Position numbers and translations under genes: made by a program
In this document: positions 16,547-24,947 of the stretch, one piece after another
Layout: every line of letters begins with the position of its first letter
How positions within the stretch are numbered: position 1 is the first letter of the stretch
The notes under the pieces: generated by a model
What the model was told of the DNA's origin: nothing
What the model saw: the letters and a program-made list of their open reading frames with translations, nothing else
The model's database searches: none
DNA from: JANOYY01 sp043720395
GTDB lineage: Bacteria; Actinomycetota; Acidimicrobiia; Acidimicrobiales; JANYDT01
Length of the DNA: 64,000 nucleotides
NCBI GenBank assembly: GCA_043720395.1
Contig: JAYSSR010000077.1
Location: 1 to 64,000 of the forward strand
Direction: 5' to 3'

Positions 16547-16905
16547 AGGTGGTCCCGCATTACGTAGGCGAGGGTGACGTCATCGAGGATCAGGTTGACC
16601 GGGTGGACGTTCGCCGGTGTCCACAAGTACCGGTTCACGGGCCGCAACTGCGAGAACCAGCCCCGCTTGCCCAGGCCGTAGTCCGGCTGCGGTGGGTGCT
16701 CTTGTCCTCGCTTGTCGGTGGTGGAACGGACCACGGTGATGATGCCCGGCTCGACCGTCTCGTCGTGGATGGCGATCACTACAACCGGGCGGCGAGGCTT
16801 GAAGTCGCCATCGGCGAAGATCACCGTCGACACCCAGTACAGGCCGCCCAGATCGGGTGGATGATGCTCCTCGGCGGCGAGAAGACCGGCGGGAATGTCG
16901 ATCAC
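16543..16905 (-). CDS. MazF/PemK-like small protein
   Basis: A 120-residue GTG-started protein. GGLYWVSTVIFADGD then RRPVVVIAIHDETVEPGIITVVRST follows the first strands of PemK/MazF-type SH3-like barrels (a G-x-x-W/V strand, a KRP-VVV strand, then a v-plTS-like strand). The C-terminal third (VHPVNLILDDVTLAYVMRDHL) is not standard MazF. If active it would be an RNA-cutting toxin; the key basic and Ser residues cannot be judged by eye. It heads the leftward train, with ATGA coupling to the sigma-like gene. A 59-residue frame ends two bases upstream of it and could be an antitoxin. Confidence 0.45.
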   Translation of the reverse strand: MIDIPAGLLAAEEHHPPDLGGLYWVSTVIFADGDFKPRRPVVVIAIHDETVEPGIITVVRSTTDKRGQEHPPQPDYGLGKRGWFSQLRPVNRYLWTPANVHPVNLILDDVTLAYVMRDHL

Positions 16906-16907
16906 GC

Positions 16908-17087
16908 TCAGCCCACCGCCGCTCTTGCTACAACCGATCGCCCCAGAGAAACGCCAAGAACCCTGACGTCACAGCCGGTGACACCGGCGAAAAGTCGAAG
17001 CGCGCGCATTGCCGCTACGTGTACGTCGGAACGAACCCCCACATCCACAACCGTTTCAGATCGTGGTCTCACCGCCACGTGTGTCAT
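16908..17087 (-). CDS. Possible small partner ahead of MazF-like gene (59 aa)
   Basis: A frame starting MTHVAVRPRSETVVDVGVRS and ending two bases before the MazF-like GTG. It is rich in Val, Arg and Ala with a helix-like middle (VHVAAMRALRLFAG). The position fits an antitoxin, but no family is recognised. The interval between the Argonaute gene and the train must also hold the promoter of the train, so the frame may be spurious. Confidence 0.3.
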   Translation of the reverse strand: MTHVAVRPRSETVVDVGVRSDVHVAAMRALRLFAGVTGCDVRVLGVSLGRSVVARAAVG

Positions 17088-17110
17088 CCCATTGCGGCCC
17101 CGACTCGCTT

Positions 17111-18565
17111 TCACATGAAATGCGCATAGCGGGCCGTTGCGCCGGCTCCGGTCGGCATGTGTTTCAGGATGCTCGCTACCCGCCTCGAGGCCTTGAGGGT
17201 GATCGGAAGCCGGCCATCAAGTTGGCTCTGGTTCCAGTTCATCTTCGAGAGCGCGAGCACCTCGGTGGCGAGCGTCTCGATGTCGGACTCCGCGAGCGCC
17301 GGTCGCAGGCCGATCGGTGACGGTACGTACATGCCGGGGTAGACGCGGTAGTACTCGACGCTGCCTCGCGTGTACAGCAGGTGGCGGTCCCGGGCGATCG
17401 TGGCCAGCGTCCCTCGCAGAACAGGGTGATCGCCGTCGCGGAAGAGGCGGACCCCCTCCCCGCCATCGGAGATCCAGATGAGCTCGAGATGGTTGATGAA
17501 TCGCTGGTCGGCTGCCTCCTCGAATCCGCTCGTCTCCGTGTCGTCGAACGCAGAGGTCTTGTGCACGACGACCCGTGCAGGGAAGTTGTGATGTTCTCGA
17601 CGGTACGCGTCGAGCGCGTCACCGAGTAGTTGCGCCGCACCGTCTCGATCGAGATGGGGTTGCCGGTCGTCCTTTTGGCGAGCTGCCGGCCCACCGCGAA
17701 CGACCACACCCTCGCCTCGTTCGTCGAAGACCTGGGCGACCGAGGTGTGCACGCGGGCACGGTCGTTCGTGTGGAAGAACGAGACTCCAACGAAGAGCGA
17801 GTCGAGCTGAGCCGCTCGCCGTTGTAGCCGCCAGGGCACTCCGCCGGCCTTGTAGTACAGGGCGGTGTGAATGTTCCAGGCACGCGTCGCTTCGTCCTGC
17901 AGCGATGGTCGCCGCCGCGACCTCTTCTTGGCCGTGTCGCGCTGCGGGTCCCAGGTGGTCGAGCGCACGATCTGGATGGGCGGACGGTGCGCGGTCGATC
18001 GGGCCTTGAGGAGGTCGTGGAAGTCGACATGTCTAGCGTCGAGCGTCGTGCTCTCTTCGAGTTCGTCGGTGTTCGAGCGCGACCGTGCCGGGATGTCGTC
18101 CTCGAGGTCGTCAGGGCGCGCCACGATCACGACGTCAACCACTCCGCGTTCGGAGAGGTCGGCGATCTCCTGGTGGTAGAGGTCCACGCACTCGGCTGTC
18201 GCAAGTCCGATCGGTTTTGCGACAGCTTGCTTCAGCGATCGAGCGGCGATCGGACGTGTCCACGAATCGTCGACGACGAGTTCTGCTCGAAAGGCCGAGT
18301 TGGGACTGCAGCCGGGGAAGTCTCGGAACAGCGAGGGGTGTCGGTTGCCCTCCTTTGCGTCGATGGGTTCTCGGCAGCGCTCCAGCCACTGGCGCACCCC
18401 GGTCACACCGTCAGCGGGGCCGACAATGCCGACGCGAATGGTCCTCGGTGCTCCAGGCGCTGCGTCGTCGACCGGGCCGTAGTCGCTGATCCCGGTGCGG
18501 GGATCGACGTGCCGACCGCCGTTGCCGAACTCGAGCTCGGGCTCTTCGAGGATTCGTGCCCGCAT
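17111..18565 (-). CDS. Short prokaryotic Argonaute (MID-PIWI)
   Basis: A 484-residue short pAgo. The C-terminal half has PIWI landmarks: VPWRLQRRAAQLDSLFVGVS, the strand with VHTSVAQVFDERGEGVVVRG, DAYRREHHNFPARVVVHKTS, GTLATIARDRHLLYTRGSVE and the final KMNWNQSQLDGRLPITLKAS. The Asp positions of the DEDX slicer site are not preserved (GVSFF where GxD is expected, and an NWNQ ending), so it should bind guide and target without cutting. There are no N or PAZ domains. Its ATG shares one base with the stop of the DREN-APAZ gene, so the two form one operon. In SPARDA systems such a pAgo uses small RNA guides to detect invading DNA and activates the partner nuclease. A longer upstream reading is rejected because it lies inside the partner gene. 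Confidence 0.9.
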   Translation of the reverse strand: MRARILEEPELEFGNGGRHVDPRTGISDYGPVDDAAPGAPRTIRVGIVGPADGVTGVRQWLERCREPIDAKEGNRHPSLFRDFPGCSPNSAFRAELVVDDSWTRPIAARSLKQAVAKPIGLATAECVDLYHQEIADLSERGVVDVVIVARPDDLEDDIPARSRSNTDELEESTTLDARHVDFHDLLKARSTAHRPPIQIVRSTTWDPQRDTAKKRSRRRPSLQDEATRAWNIHTALYYKAGGVPWRLQRRAAQLDSLFVGVSFFHTNDRARVHTSVAQVFDERGEGVVVRGGPAARQKDDRQPHLDRDGAAQLLGDALDAYRREHHNFPARVVVHKTSAFDDTETSGFEEAADQRFINHLELIWISDGGEGVRLFRDGDHPVLRGTLATIARDRHLLYTRGSVEYYRVYPGMYVPSPIGLRPALAESDIETLATEVLALSKMNWNQSQLDGRLPITLKASRRVASILKHMPTGAGATARYAHFM

Positions 18566-19866
18566 CAGAGCAGCTCCAGTTGCCCTGAGTCGATGGTCCC
18601 GGTCGTAGTGCCGAGCGGTCGCCACGTCGCTTCGTCGATGCCGCGATCCACATCGAGGTTGTACAGGTCACCGAACACCAGCGGTCGCTGCTCTTCGCCG
18701 AGTGAGCTCGGGCGGCCGAAGTAGCCGGCCCAGAACCGCACGAGTCCGGAAACGGCCGGGTTGCGTTCGAGTTGCTTCATTCCGGAGAGCCGATCGGCCG
18801 CCCACGGCAGCTCCCGGAAACCGTCGAAGGTGTAGTGGTACGTCGGGGTGAGTTGGGCCGCCCATCCTTCGTCGGTCTTGACGAACGAGACGCCGACCGC
18901 GAAGTGCCGGTACTCGGCGATCTCGCCCGGCTTGCGCTTGTTCTCGTAACCCTTGAACACCGTGCGACCCTTGCCCTTCGAGTTGGTAGCCACCCGCCGC
19001 TCGCTGAGGTCCCGGGTGGGTCGGAAGCAGAAGTACCGCTGTTTGCCGTGCACTGCGAGGTTGTGGTGCTCCTGTTCACGCAGGGTCTGGCGAAGCAGGT
19101 CAACGAACCGGTTCGTGGTCTCGGTGTCCTTCGACTCCGACCACTCCTCGACGTCCATCGTCTCTGTGCCGCCCTCCACGAAGGAGCCCAGCGCGCTCGT
19201 CTTCGGGTCGGTGAAGCTGAAGATGGTGCGGTCGCGGAGAAGCCAGTCGGATCGGTGGTAGCCACACTTGCGCAACTCGGGGCCAAGTTGACGCGCGTCG
19301 GTCAGCCAGGTGGGCGCGACATAGATGCTCGTTGGCGTCTCGACGAGCGCGAGCAGGTTGGTAACGAGTCGTTCGGACCGATGGATCGAAACGGGCGACG
19401 GCCGCATCTCCCAGCGGCGGTCGAGCGTCAGCAGAGCCGGGACCGCGTTGTGGCCCAACCGATCGGTGGCCTTGTCGAACTCGATCCTCCAGGACTTCCC
19501 GCCGGGCCCGGGCGGAGTCGCTCGCGTGGCCGGCGCCCACCAGATCTCGTCCGCGAGCGGATGCGAGCAGACCACGATGACGGGGTTCGTGCCGCTGGTC
19601 CAGTACGCGATGTCGTCGTTGGAGATGAGGAAGTGAAAGCCGGCGTCTGACTCCCCGGGGAATGGCAAGTTGCTCGCCTTGCTCTGCACGAGTACGAGGC
19701 GGTTCAGTGGTTGACGGGTTGCTGGGTCGATCAGCTCGATCTCGCCGTCGATGCCGTGATCGACACGCCGGTCATGCCAGGTCTGGCCGAGAGCCGTGAC
19801 GATGCGCGCGGCGAACGTGTGGCCCTCGTCTCCGATCTGCTGGTTAGACGAGTACTGCTTGGCCAT
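18565..19866 (-). CDS. DUF4365 (DREN)-APAZ effector of SPARDA-type system
   Basis: A 433-residue effector. The N-terminal DUF4365 nuclease has IGDEGHTFAARIV and a PD-(D/E)xK-like core: D40 and E42 in GIDGEIEL, then Q61 and K63 in LVLVQSKAS, with YWTSGTNPVIVVC following. The remainder matches the APAZ region that replaces the Argonaute N/PAZ part and holds the partner pAgo, ending in NPAVSGLVRFWAGYF and VFGDLYNLDVDRGI. In this system type, guide-directed target detection by the pAgo unleashes collateral DNA cleavage by DREN and kills or arrests the cell. The chosen ATG has GGAGAGG upstream; a GTG two codons earlier is possible. A DUF2188 gene lies just upstream on the same strand. Confidence 0.9.
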   Translation of the reverse strand: MAKQYSSNQQIGDEGHTFAARIVTALGQTWHDRRVDHGIDGEIELIDPATRQPLNRLVLVQSKASNLPFPGESDAGFHFLISNDDIAYWTSGTNPVIVVCSHPLADEIWWAPATRATPPGPGGKSWRIEFDKATDRLGHNAVPALLTLDRRWEMRPSPVSIHRSERLVTNLLALVETPTSIYVAPTWLTDARQLGPELRKCGYHRSDWLLRDRTIFSFTDPKTSALGSFVEGGTETMDVEEWSESKDTETTNRFVDLLRQTLREQEHHNLAVHGKQRYFCFRPTRDLSERRVATNSKGKGRTVFKGYENKRKPGEIAEYRHFAVGVSFVKTDEGWAAQLTPTYHYTFDGFRELPWAADRLSGMKQLERNPAVSGLVRFWAGYFGRPSSLGEEQRPLVFGDLYNLDVDRGIDEATWRPLGTTTGTIDSGQLELL

Positions 19867-19958
19867 CGCCACCTCTCCAGGTGTCGTCGATTCCGCACCT
19901 CATGGTGAGGCCGAGTATGCGGGAAGGGTGTGACATCGTTGCCCTCCGCCTCGGACCG

Positions 19959-20207
19959 TCAGTGTCGGGTGTCGCTGGGCGGGTTCGGGTCTCGGCCGGG
20001 AGCGACGGTGTCGGAGTCGCGGATGCGGCTGTCCTTGCCGTGGATACGGACTTCGCCACCGCCCTGGTTGGAGACGATCTCCTTCGCACGCCGCTCGGCC
20101 TGCGCCTGGGTCGGCGCATGGGCCGACGATCGCTTCGCGCCGGGGGCCTTGACGTCCCAGCCGCCGTTCGGGTTCGGGACGACGTGACGGTTGTTCGATG
20201 TGGCCAT
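19959..20207 (-). CDS. DUF2188 small basic protein
   Basis: An 82-residue protein with the DUF2188 pattern: RHVVPNPNGGWDVKAPGAKR, a helix TQAQAERRAKEIVSNQGGGE, then VRIHGKDSRIRDSDTV. The family is widespread and of unknown function; its fold suggests a small nucleic-acid-binding or stress protein. It shares strand with the SPARDA pair and ends about 90 bases before it, and it diverges from the HTH/PIN toxin-antitoxin genes, so one short region carries promoters for both directions. Confidence 0.85.
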   Translation of the reverse strand: MATSNNRHVVPNPNGGWDVKAPGAKRSSAHAPTQAQAERRAKEIVSNQGGGEVRIHGKDSRIRDSDTVAPGRDPNPPSDTRH

Positions 20208-20265
20208 CGGGCACCTCCAGGGAGACGATCATGCTTACACGCTTGTGATTCGACTATACCTCTTG

Positions 20266-20320
20266 TTTCGAACACGCGCGCTGTTGCGAACATTTCGAAT
20301 AGCGCGTATGCTTCGAACAG
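20266..20320. promoter_or_regulatory. TTCGAACA repeats in divergent promoter
   Basis: TTTCGAACA (20266-20274), GCGAACATTTCGAAT (20286-20300) and CTTCGAACAG (20311-20320) are three related sites around a TTCGAA core in the 150 bases between the DUF2188 and antitoxin genes. This is the arrangement expected for an autoregulated toxin-antitoxin promoter bound by the HTH antitoxin. Confidence 0.55.
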
Positions 20321-20357
20321 AGACCAACCCTGCTACTGCTGCTAGGAGACCCCGACC

Positions 20358-20828
20358 GTGGCGCCAGCGCTCCTCGACCACCAGCTCACCGTCCCTGACG
20401 AGGCCACCGCCAACCAGGCCGCCAAGGCGGTCGACATCCTTGAACGGTTCCTTCGCCAACACCCCAACCTTCCCGGCGTCGCCGTCTCGCTGACGGCCGA
20501 CGACTCCGACACCTCCTTGCAAATCCCCGGCCACGCCCTGCGTCTGCTGGTCGACATCCTCGCCCAGATCGCCAACGGCAACGCCGTGACGGTCGCTCCC
20601 GTCCACGCCGAGCTCACCACCCAACAGGCCGCTGACATCCTCAACGTGTCCCGCCCCTACCTGGTCAAGCTCCTCGAGGAACGCAAGCTCCCCTACCGAC
20701 GGGTCGGCAACCGCCGTCGCGTACTCCTTACCGATCTCCTGGCCTACAAGCGCATCGACGACGCCGAACGACGAGCCATCGCCGACGAGCTCACCTCCGA
20801 AGCCCAGCGTCTCGGCCTGGACTACTAG
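20358..20828 (+). CDS. HTH antitoxin (excisionase-type helix-turn-helix)
   Basis: A 156-residue protein. The C-terminal half holds an excisionase/MerR-type helix-turn-helix: LTTQQAADILNVSRPYLVKL followed by LPYRRVGNRRRVLLTDLLAY. The N-terminal half is helical (DEATANQAAKAVDILERFL) and probably dimerises or touches the toxin. It starts with GTG behind AGGAG. The PIN-domain gene follows after 18 bases, the standard order for this VapBC-like pair. Binding to the TTCGAACA sites upstream is inferred. Confidence 0.85.
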   Translation: MAPALLDHQLTVPDEATANQAAKAVDILERFLRQHPNLPGVAVSLTADDSDTSLQIPGHALRLLVDILAQIANGNAVTVAPVHAELTTQQAADILNVSRPYLVKLLEERKLPYRRVGNRRRVLLTDLLAYKRIDDAERRAIADELTSEAQRLGLDY

Positions 20829-20846
20829 AGAGCTGGGAAGGCGGGC

Positions 20847-21401
20847 GTGGCGTTCGACGCAACCTACGACGCGTGCGTCTTGCACCCAGCCGGGCTGCGA
20901 GACCTCCTCGTCCGGCTCGCCACCACCGGGATGTTCCGCGCCCACTGGAGCACCGACATCCTCGACGAGATGGTCCGCTCCATCCTGCGACGCCGACCCG
21001 ACCTCACCGAAGCCCAACTCGCCCGCACCCGCCAACTGATGTGCAACGCCGTCCCCGACTGCCTCACCACCGGCTACGAGGAACTCATCGACGGGCTGCA
21101 CCTACCTGACCCCGACGACCGCCACGTCCTTGCCGCTGCCATCCGATCCGGCTCACAGGTCATTGTCACCGAGAACCTCAGCGACTTCCCGGCCAACGTG
21201 CTCCAGACCTACAACATCGAGGCACAGACGCCCGACGTCTTCCTTCTGCATCTCGTCGACCTCTCCCCGAGAACCGTCTTCGGCGTCCTGGAAGCGCAGG
21301 CTGCGGCCCTTCGCAACCCAGCCATGAACATCGACGAGCTGCTCGACCGCCTCGCCCAGTCCGGGCTTCCCCGCTCGATCGCCGCACTTCGATCTCGATG
21401 A
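20847..21401 (+). CDS. PIN-domain toxin
   Basis: A 184-residue PIN-domain ribonuclease. The first acidic residue is in FDATYDACVL, HWSTDILDEMVRSIL supplies the next, and LPDPDDRHVLAAAIRSGSQ plus IVTENLSDFP carry the remaining acidic cluster (DPDDRH and TEN-D), the normal Mg-dependent core. The C-terminal helices (IDELLDRLAQSGLPRSI) are typical of the PIN group paired with HTH antitoxins. GTG start. It should cut RNA when the antitoxin is lost, supporting element maintenance or phage abortive response. Confidence 0.85.
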   Translation: MAFDATYDACVLHPAGLRDLLVRLATTGMFRAHWSTDILDEMVRSILRRRPDLTEAQLARTRQLMCNAVPDCLTTGYEELIDGLHLPDPDDRHVLAAAIRSGSQVIVTENLSDFPANVLQTYNIEAQTPDVFLLHLVDLSPRTVFGVLEAQAAALRNPAMNIDELLDRLAQSGLPRSIAALRSR

Positions 21402-21775
21402 GGGGACTGCCAGCCTCCCCGAGCCATCGGCGGACTGAAATGCCGGCGCGAACTCTGCGCCGATGCCGTCCAGGTCCGTGTGGCCCCTCCGGTCCGTCAG
21501 GTTCCTCGTGTCGCTGGACATGGTGTTCGCCAGCCGTCATCGCTGGCATGAGCAGCGCTTCACGTGAAATCGGCTCCGCCTACAAGGTTGCGGCTATCGA
21601 CAAACGATCTCGCCCAACGTGGCGCGTGACAGTGTGGGCTCGTGATGCGAACAGCCACGAAATGTGAGATCAGGACCGACGCAGCGGTCGCCCCGCGGGC
21701 TGACACTTCATCCGGCCGCCGTCGCCACCCGGTGAGGCAGCGGCTGCGATCCCTCACCCCACTCCGGTCCGACCA
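21402..21775. other. No supported gene
   Basis: Intergenic stretch between the PIN toxin and the HNH gene. Frames here lack domains, and no repeats or hairpins stand out. It should contain the promoter of the HNH gene, but no clear -35/-10 pair is visible. Confidence 0.5.
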
Positions 21776-23467
21776 ATGACGACCGGGCCACGGGACTACA
21801 CCTCCGGTACGCGTGCGGCGCTCGCCGCACTGTCGAATGGAACCTGCTATTACCCGGGTTGTACGACTCCGATTCTCACGTTCATCGACGGCGAACCGTT
21901 CATCAACTACGAGATCGCGCACATTCGCGATGCCAAGGTCGGCAACAGGTACGACCCCGACATGGTCGATGATGAGCGACGGGCTTTCGCGAATCTGGTG
22001 CTCTTGTGCAAACCGCATCACACCCTGGTCGACAAGACCCATCCGGGCCGATACGCGGTGCAAGACCTGCAGCTGTGGAAAGCGGAGCGAGAGGCCCAAG
22101 GCATCGCCGGACTTGCCGGACTTCGCGGCCTCACGGAGGAGCGCCTCGAGGAGTGGATCGTTGCAGCTGTGACTTCCGCAACCGACGCACCGTCGGCGGC
22201 CGCGGTCGTAGGAGTGGCCAAGGCCGCGGCTGCGCTCGTTTCAAACGTCATCACTTCCCGTGCCTACGTCGCGCACGCCGCAACGCTCTGGGGCCGCACC
22301 TGGGACTCCACCCGCTCGTCGCTCCTTGCGTGGGATCCCGAGACAGGCGAGCGCCTCTACGCCGAACCGCCAGCGAACGAGACTGACCGGCACCGCCGGG
22401 CAGTTGCGGCCGCACTTGCGACGGCAATTGAGCAGGCGCGAGGGGATGTCGCATCTGTGCGCACGGAAGTGGCCGGCGTGCGAGCTACTTCAGTGGTGCT
22501 GCGACCGTGGTGCGATGCCGTGATTCGCGCCACTGACACGCTCATGGAGGCAGCGGGCCGCTGGCCCACCCCACCCCCGTTCGAGGACGACAGCCTGCTG
22601 CCCGACGCCGTAGATGCGCTCAACACTGCTGTCGACAGTCTCTCGGCGAAGTGGCGGAACGAAGACGTGCCTGAGCCCGTCGCGCCCGAGCCGCCACCAG
22701 AGCCCAAGGAATCCGAACCCGAAAGACTGTTCCGCGAACACACTGAACTACTCGACGAATCCAGACGATACGCACGCGCTAGAGGACTTCCCTACGATCG
22801 AAAGCTGGCGCTACGCCTGTTCGACGCGTTGCCGTTCGCGTCGAAAATTCCACCAATCCCGTCTCTGTGGCCCTACTGCATCGACACGACCGCCAGCTTG
22901 CTAGCAGATGTCGCCCGGAACGCGACCGACCATGAGTTCGAGGAGCTCATAGAACTTTGCGAGTGCGGGCCCTTCCTGGCCGGCGTCCTCACGGCGAGGG
23001 CGATGAGACACACCGCCAACGAAGCGGAACTTCCAGAAAGAAGTCGGCGGGCGACAGCCACGGTCGAGCTCTTGTTTCGGCGAGCAGACTGGTCCCGCAC
23101 CGAGCTCTGGGATGACGTCGGCATCTGGGCTCGCGTCGTACTGAGCATCGAGGCCTCGGTCGAGACGGCTGAGACGGTCGCAGCGCTGCTTGAGGCTGGG
23201 CTCGGCCAGAGTCCTCTGATCCTCCCAAGCCTCATCGAGGGCTGCGCCGAGTGGATCGAGCAGCGTGATTCACGCGACTTCAGTCGGTTCCTCGGTCAAC
23301 GGCGACGCTACTCGATGCTCCCCGATTGGTTTCCGACCTCGTCGGTGGTCGAAGGGATCCGGGAGGCGTACCCACGAGTGCGCGCCGCCGAAGAACCTCG
23401 TGGCGACGCCGACGACGTTGAGAGTCTCGCCTCCCAAATTCTCTACCTCGCCGCCGAGCGCCGATGA
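21776..23467 (+). CDS. HNH nuclease with large uncharacterised C-terminus
   Basis: A 563-residue protein. The N-terminal about 100 residues form an HNH module: GTCYYPGC (first Cys pair), INYEIAHIRDA (the conserved His), then RRAFANLVLLCKPHHTLVDK (Asn, second Cys, and HH). A hydrophobic Ala/Val-rich segment (SAAAVVGVAKAAAALVSNVI) could touch membrane. A Pro/Glu linker (EPPPEPKESEPE) leads to a helical C-terminal domain of unknown family (about 320-560). The design, a DNA-cutting head with a sensor-like tail, is common among single-gene phage-defence proteins. The start is not supported by a good ribosome site. The gene ends against an IS110 relic. Confidence 0.8.
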   Translation: MTTGPRDYTSGTRAALAALSNGTCYYPGCTTPILTFIDGEPFINYEIAHIRDAKVGNRYDPDMVDDERRAFANLVLLCKPHHTLVDKTHPGRYAVQDLQLWKAEREAQGIAGLAGLRGLTEERLEEWIVAAVTSATDAPSAAAVVGVAKAAAALVSNVITSRAYVAHAATLWGRTWDSTRSSLLAWDPETGERLYAEPPANETDRHRRAVAAALATAIEQARGDVASVRTEVAGVRATSVVLRPWCDAVIRATDTLMEAAGRWPTPPPFEDDSLLPDAVDALNTAVDSLSAKWRNEDVPEPVAPEPPPEPKESEPERLFREHTELLDESRRYARARGLPYDRKLALRLFDALPFASKIPPIPSLWPYCIDTTASLLADVARNATDHEFEELIELCECGPFLAGVLTARAMRHTANEAELPERSRRATATVELLFRRADWSRTELWDDVGIWARVVLSIEASVETAETVAALLEAGLGQSPLILPSLIEGCAEWIEQRDSRDFSRFLGQRRRYSMLPDWFPTSSVVEGIREAYPRVRAAEEPRGDADDVESLASQILYLAAERR

Positions 23468-23599
23468 GCACGAGACCTCGATCAACTGGCCGGCTCGCCA
23501 ATTCGCCACCGAGCAGATCTCGAGGCCGGGGTCGAAGTCACTCGCTGCCGTCTCCCGGGGGACCGGCCGGTCGGATCGCCTTCAGCGAGTACTTCACCT

Positions 23600-24123
23600 T
23601 CACCTCGTCGGTCAGGTCCGACACCGACGTTGCGGCCACGATCTTGCTGGTCACCGCCGGCGACAACCCCGAGCGAATGGGATCCGAAGCAGCGTTCGCT
23701 GCGCTCTGCGGTGTCAGCCCGGTCGAAGCATCCTCGGGACGGATCACTCGTCACCGACTCAACCAAGGCGGCGATCGTCAAGCCAACAACGCCCTCTGGC
23801 GGATCGCTCTGGTTCGCATGACCTGCGATCCCAGCACCCGCGCCTACGTCGAGCGCCGCACCGCCGAAGGCAAATCGAAAAGGGAAATCATCCGCTGCCT
23901 CAAACGGCACATCGCCCGCGAGATCTACCGGCTCATCACCACACCCAACGCAGTGATCGACGGCACCGAAGTCCGCACTGCACGCAACACCGCAGGAATC
24001 AGTCTTGAAAGCGCCGCCCAAGCACTCGACAGCTGGCCCATTCGCCTCTCACGACTCGAGCGTGGTCTCATCTACGACGACAACCTCGCCCACCGCTACC
24101 AAGACTGGCTACAAACCGCTTGA
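23600..24123 (+). pseudogene. IS110-family transposase, C-terminal fragment
   Basis: From about VAATILLVTAGDNPERMGSE through FAALCGVSPVEASSGRITRH to ANNALWRIALVRMTCDPSTR this matches the Transposase_20 half of IS110/IS1111 enzymes. The N-terminal DEDD half is missing, so it is a dead fragment. The joint lies just after the end of the HNH gene. The last about 50 residues (ARNTAGISLESAAQALDSWP) read like a helix-turn-helix and go beyond the usual IS110 end; this may be host sequence fused by decay. Confidence 0.75.
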
Positions 24124-24233
24124 CTTCCTAACTCCGATAGGAGCATCAGCCCTGGGCTTACAGGCCATCGCAGCGAGATACGGCGGCGGCAGCTCTCCAA
24201 TCCTTCGTTGAACAGCGCACCGGCCGTCCGCCC

Positions 24234-24947
24234 TCAGAGAGGTTCATGCACCAGGACCGCAGCAGCGCCTGGCGAGGTCCGCAGGTCGATCGGGAGCTCC
24301 GGGTCCGGGTCACGGTGACCCCGGTCCGGCGGATCGGGAAGCCCGGCGAGGAAGGCATGGACCAAGAACTCGAAGCGCTCGTCGGACGGAGACCGGAGCT
24401 CCACGAACTGAGCAGAAGCTGACGCACCGGCGCCGACGGAGCCACGAACACCCGAGAGTGCCTCCTCGCGTGCAAGCCAGCCGAGGAGAACCGTGTTCCA
24501 CGTGTCGTAGATCCTCTGGGCCATCACCGACTCGAAACCGACGCGTTCGAGGATTCGAATGACCGCGTCGTTGACCTCGACGTACCGGTCGGTCACCCGG
24601 AACCGGCCCAGGCCAGCGGCGGCGAAACCTGGCATCTCCTCGGCGAGGCGGCGAAGGCCGTTGGCGTAGGAACGTAGGGAGTCCCGCCAGTCGGCGGGGT
24701 CGGCGGGCGGTTTGATCTCGAGCCGTCGGATGAGGCGGTCGGACACCAGGTCGATCAACTCATCGCGATCCTGCACCCACCCGTAGAGCGACTGGTGGGT
24801 GACGCCGAGGCGTTCGGCCACGGCGGCCATGGTGAGGTTCTCGATTCCGAGTTCGCAGGCAGCATCGACGATGTCGTCGCGGCTGATACGCGGCGGGCGA
24901 CCCCGTCGCCGCTGCCCATCTGCGGCGTAGGTCATCGGGACCACCAT
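24234..24947 (-). CDS. TetR-family transcriptional regulator
   Basis: A 237-residue regulator. RGRPPRISRDDIVDAACELG, MAAVAERLGVTHQSLYGWVQ and DELIDLVSDRLIRRL form a complete TetR N-terminal three-helix DNA-binding domain; the rest is the helical ligand pocket with an extended C-terminus ending in VLVHEPL. There are two possible ATG starts four codons apart. No neighbour is an obvious target: upstream and divergent lies the Tad-like operon, so it may control that operon or only itself. Confidence 0.88.
   Translation of the reverse strand: MVVPMTYAADGQRRRGRPPRISRDDIVDAACELGIENLTMAAVAERLGVTHQSLYGWVQDRDELIDLVSDRLIRRLEIKPPADPADWRDSLRSYANGLRRLAEEMPGFAAAGLGRFRVTDRYVEVNDAVIRILERVGFESVMAQRIYDTWNTVLLGWLAREEALSGVRGSVGAGASASAQFVELRSPSDERFEFLVHAFLAGLPDPPDRGHRDPDPELPIDLRTSPGAAAVLVHEPL

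Noticed and set aside
20235..21101. Long minus-strand frame (288 codons) antisense to the antitoxin and toxin genes
   Set aside because: Its composition is the mirror of the real HTH and PIN genes on the plus strand, which have clear domains.
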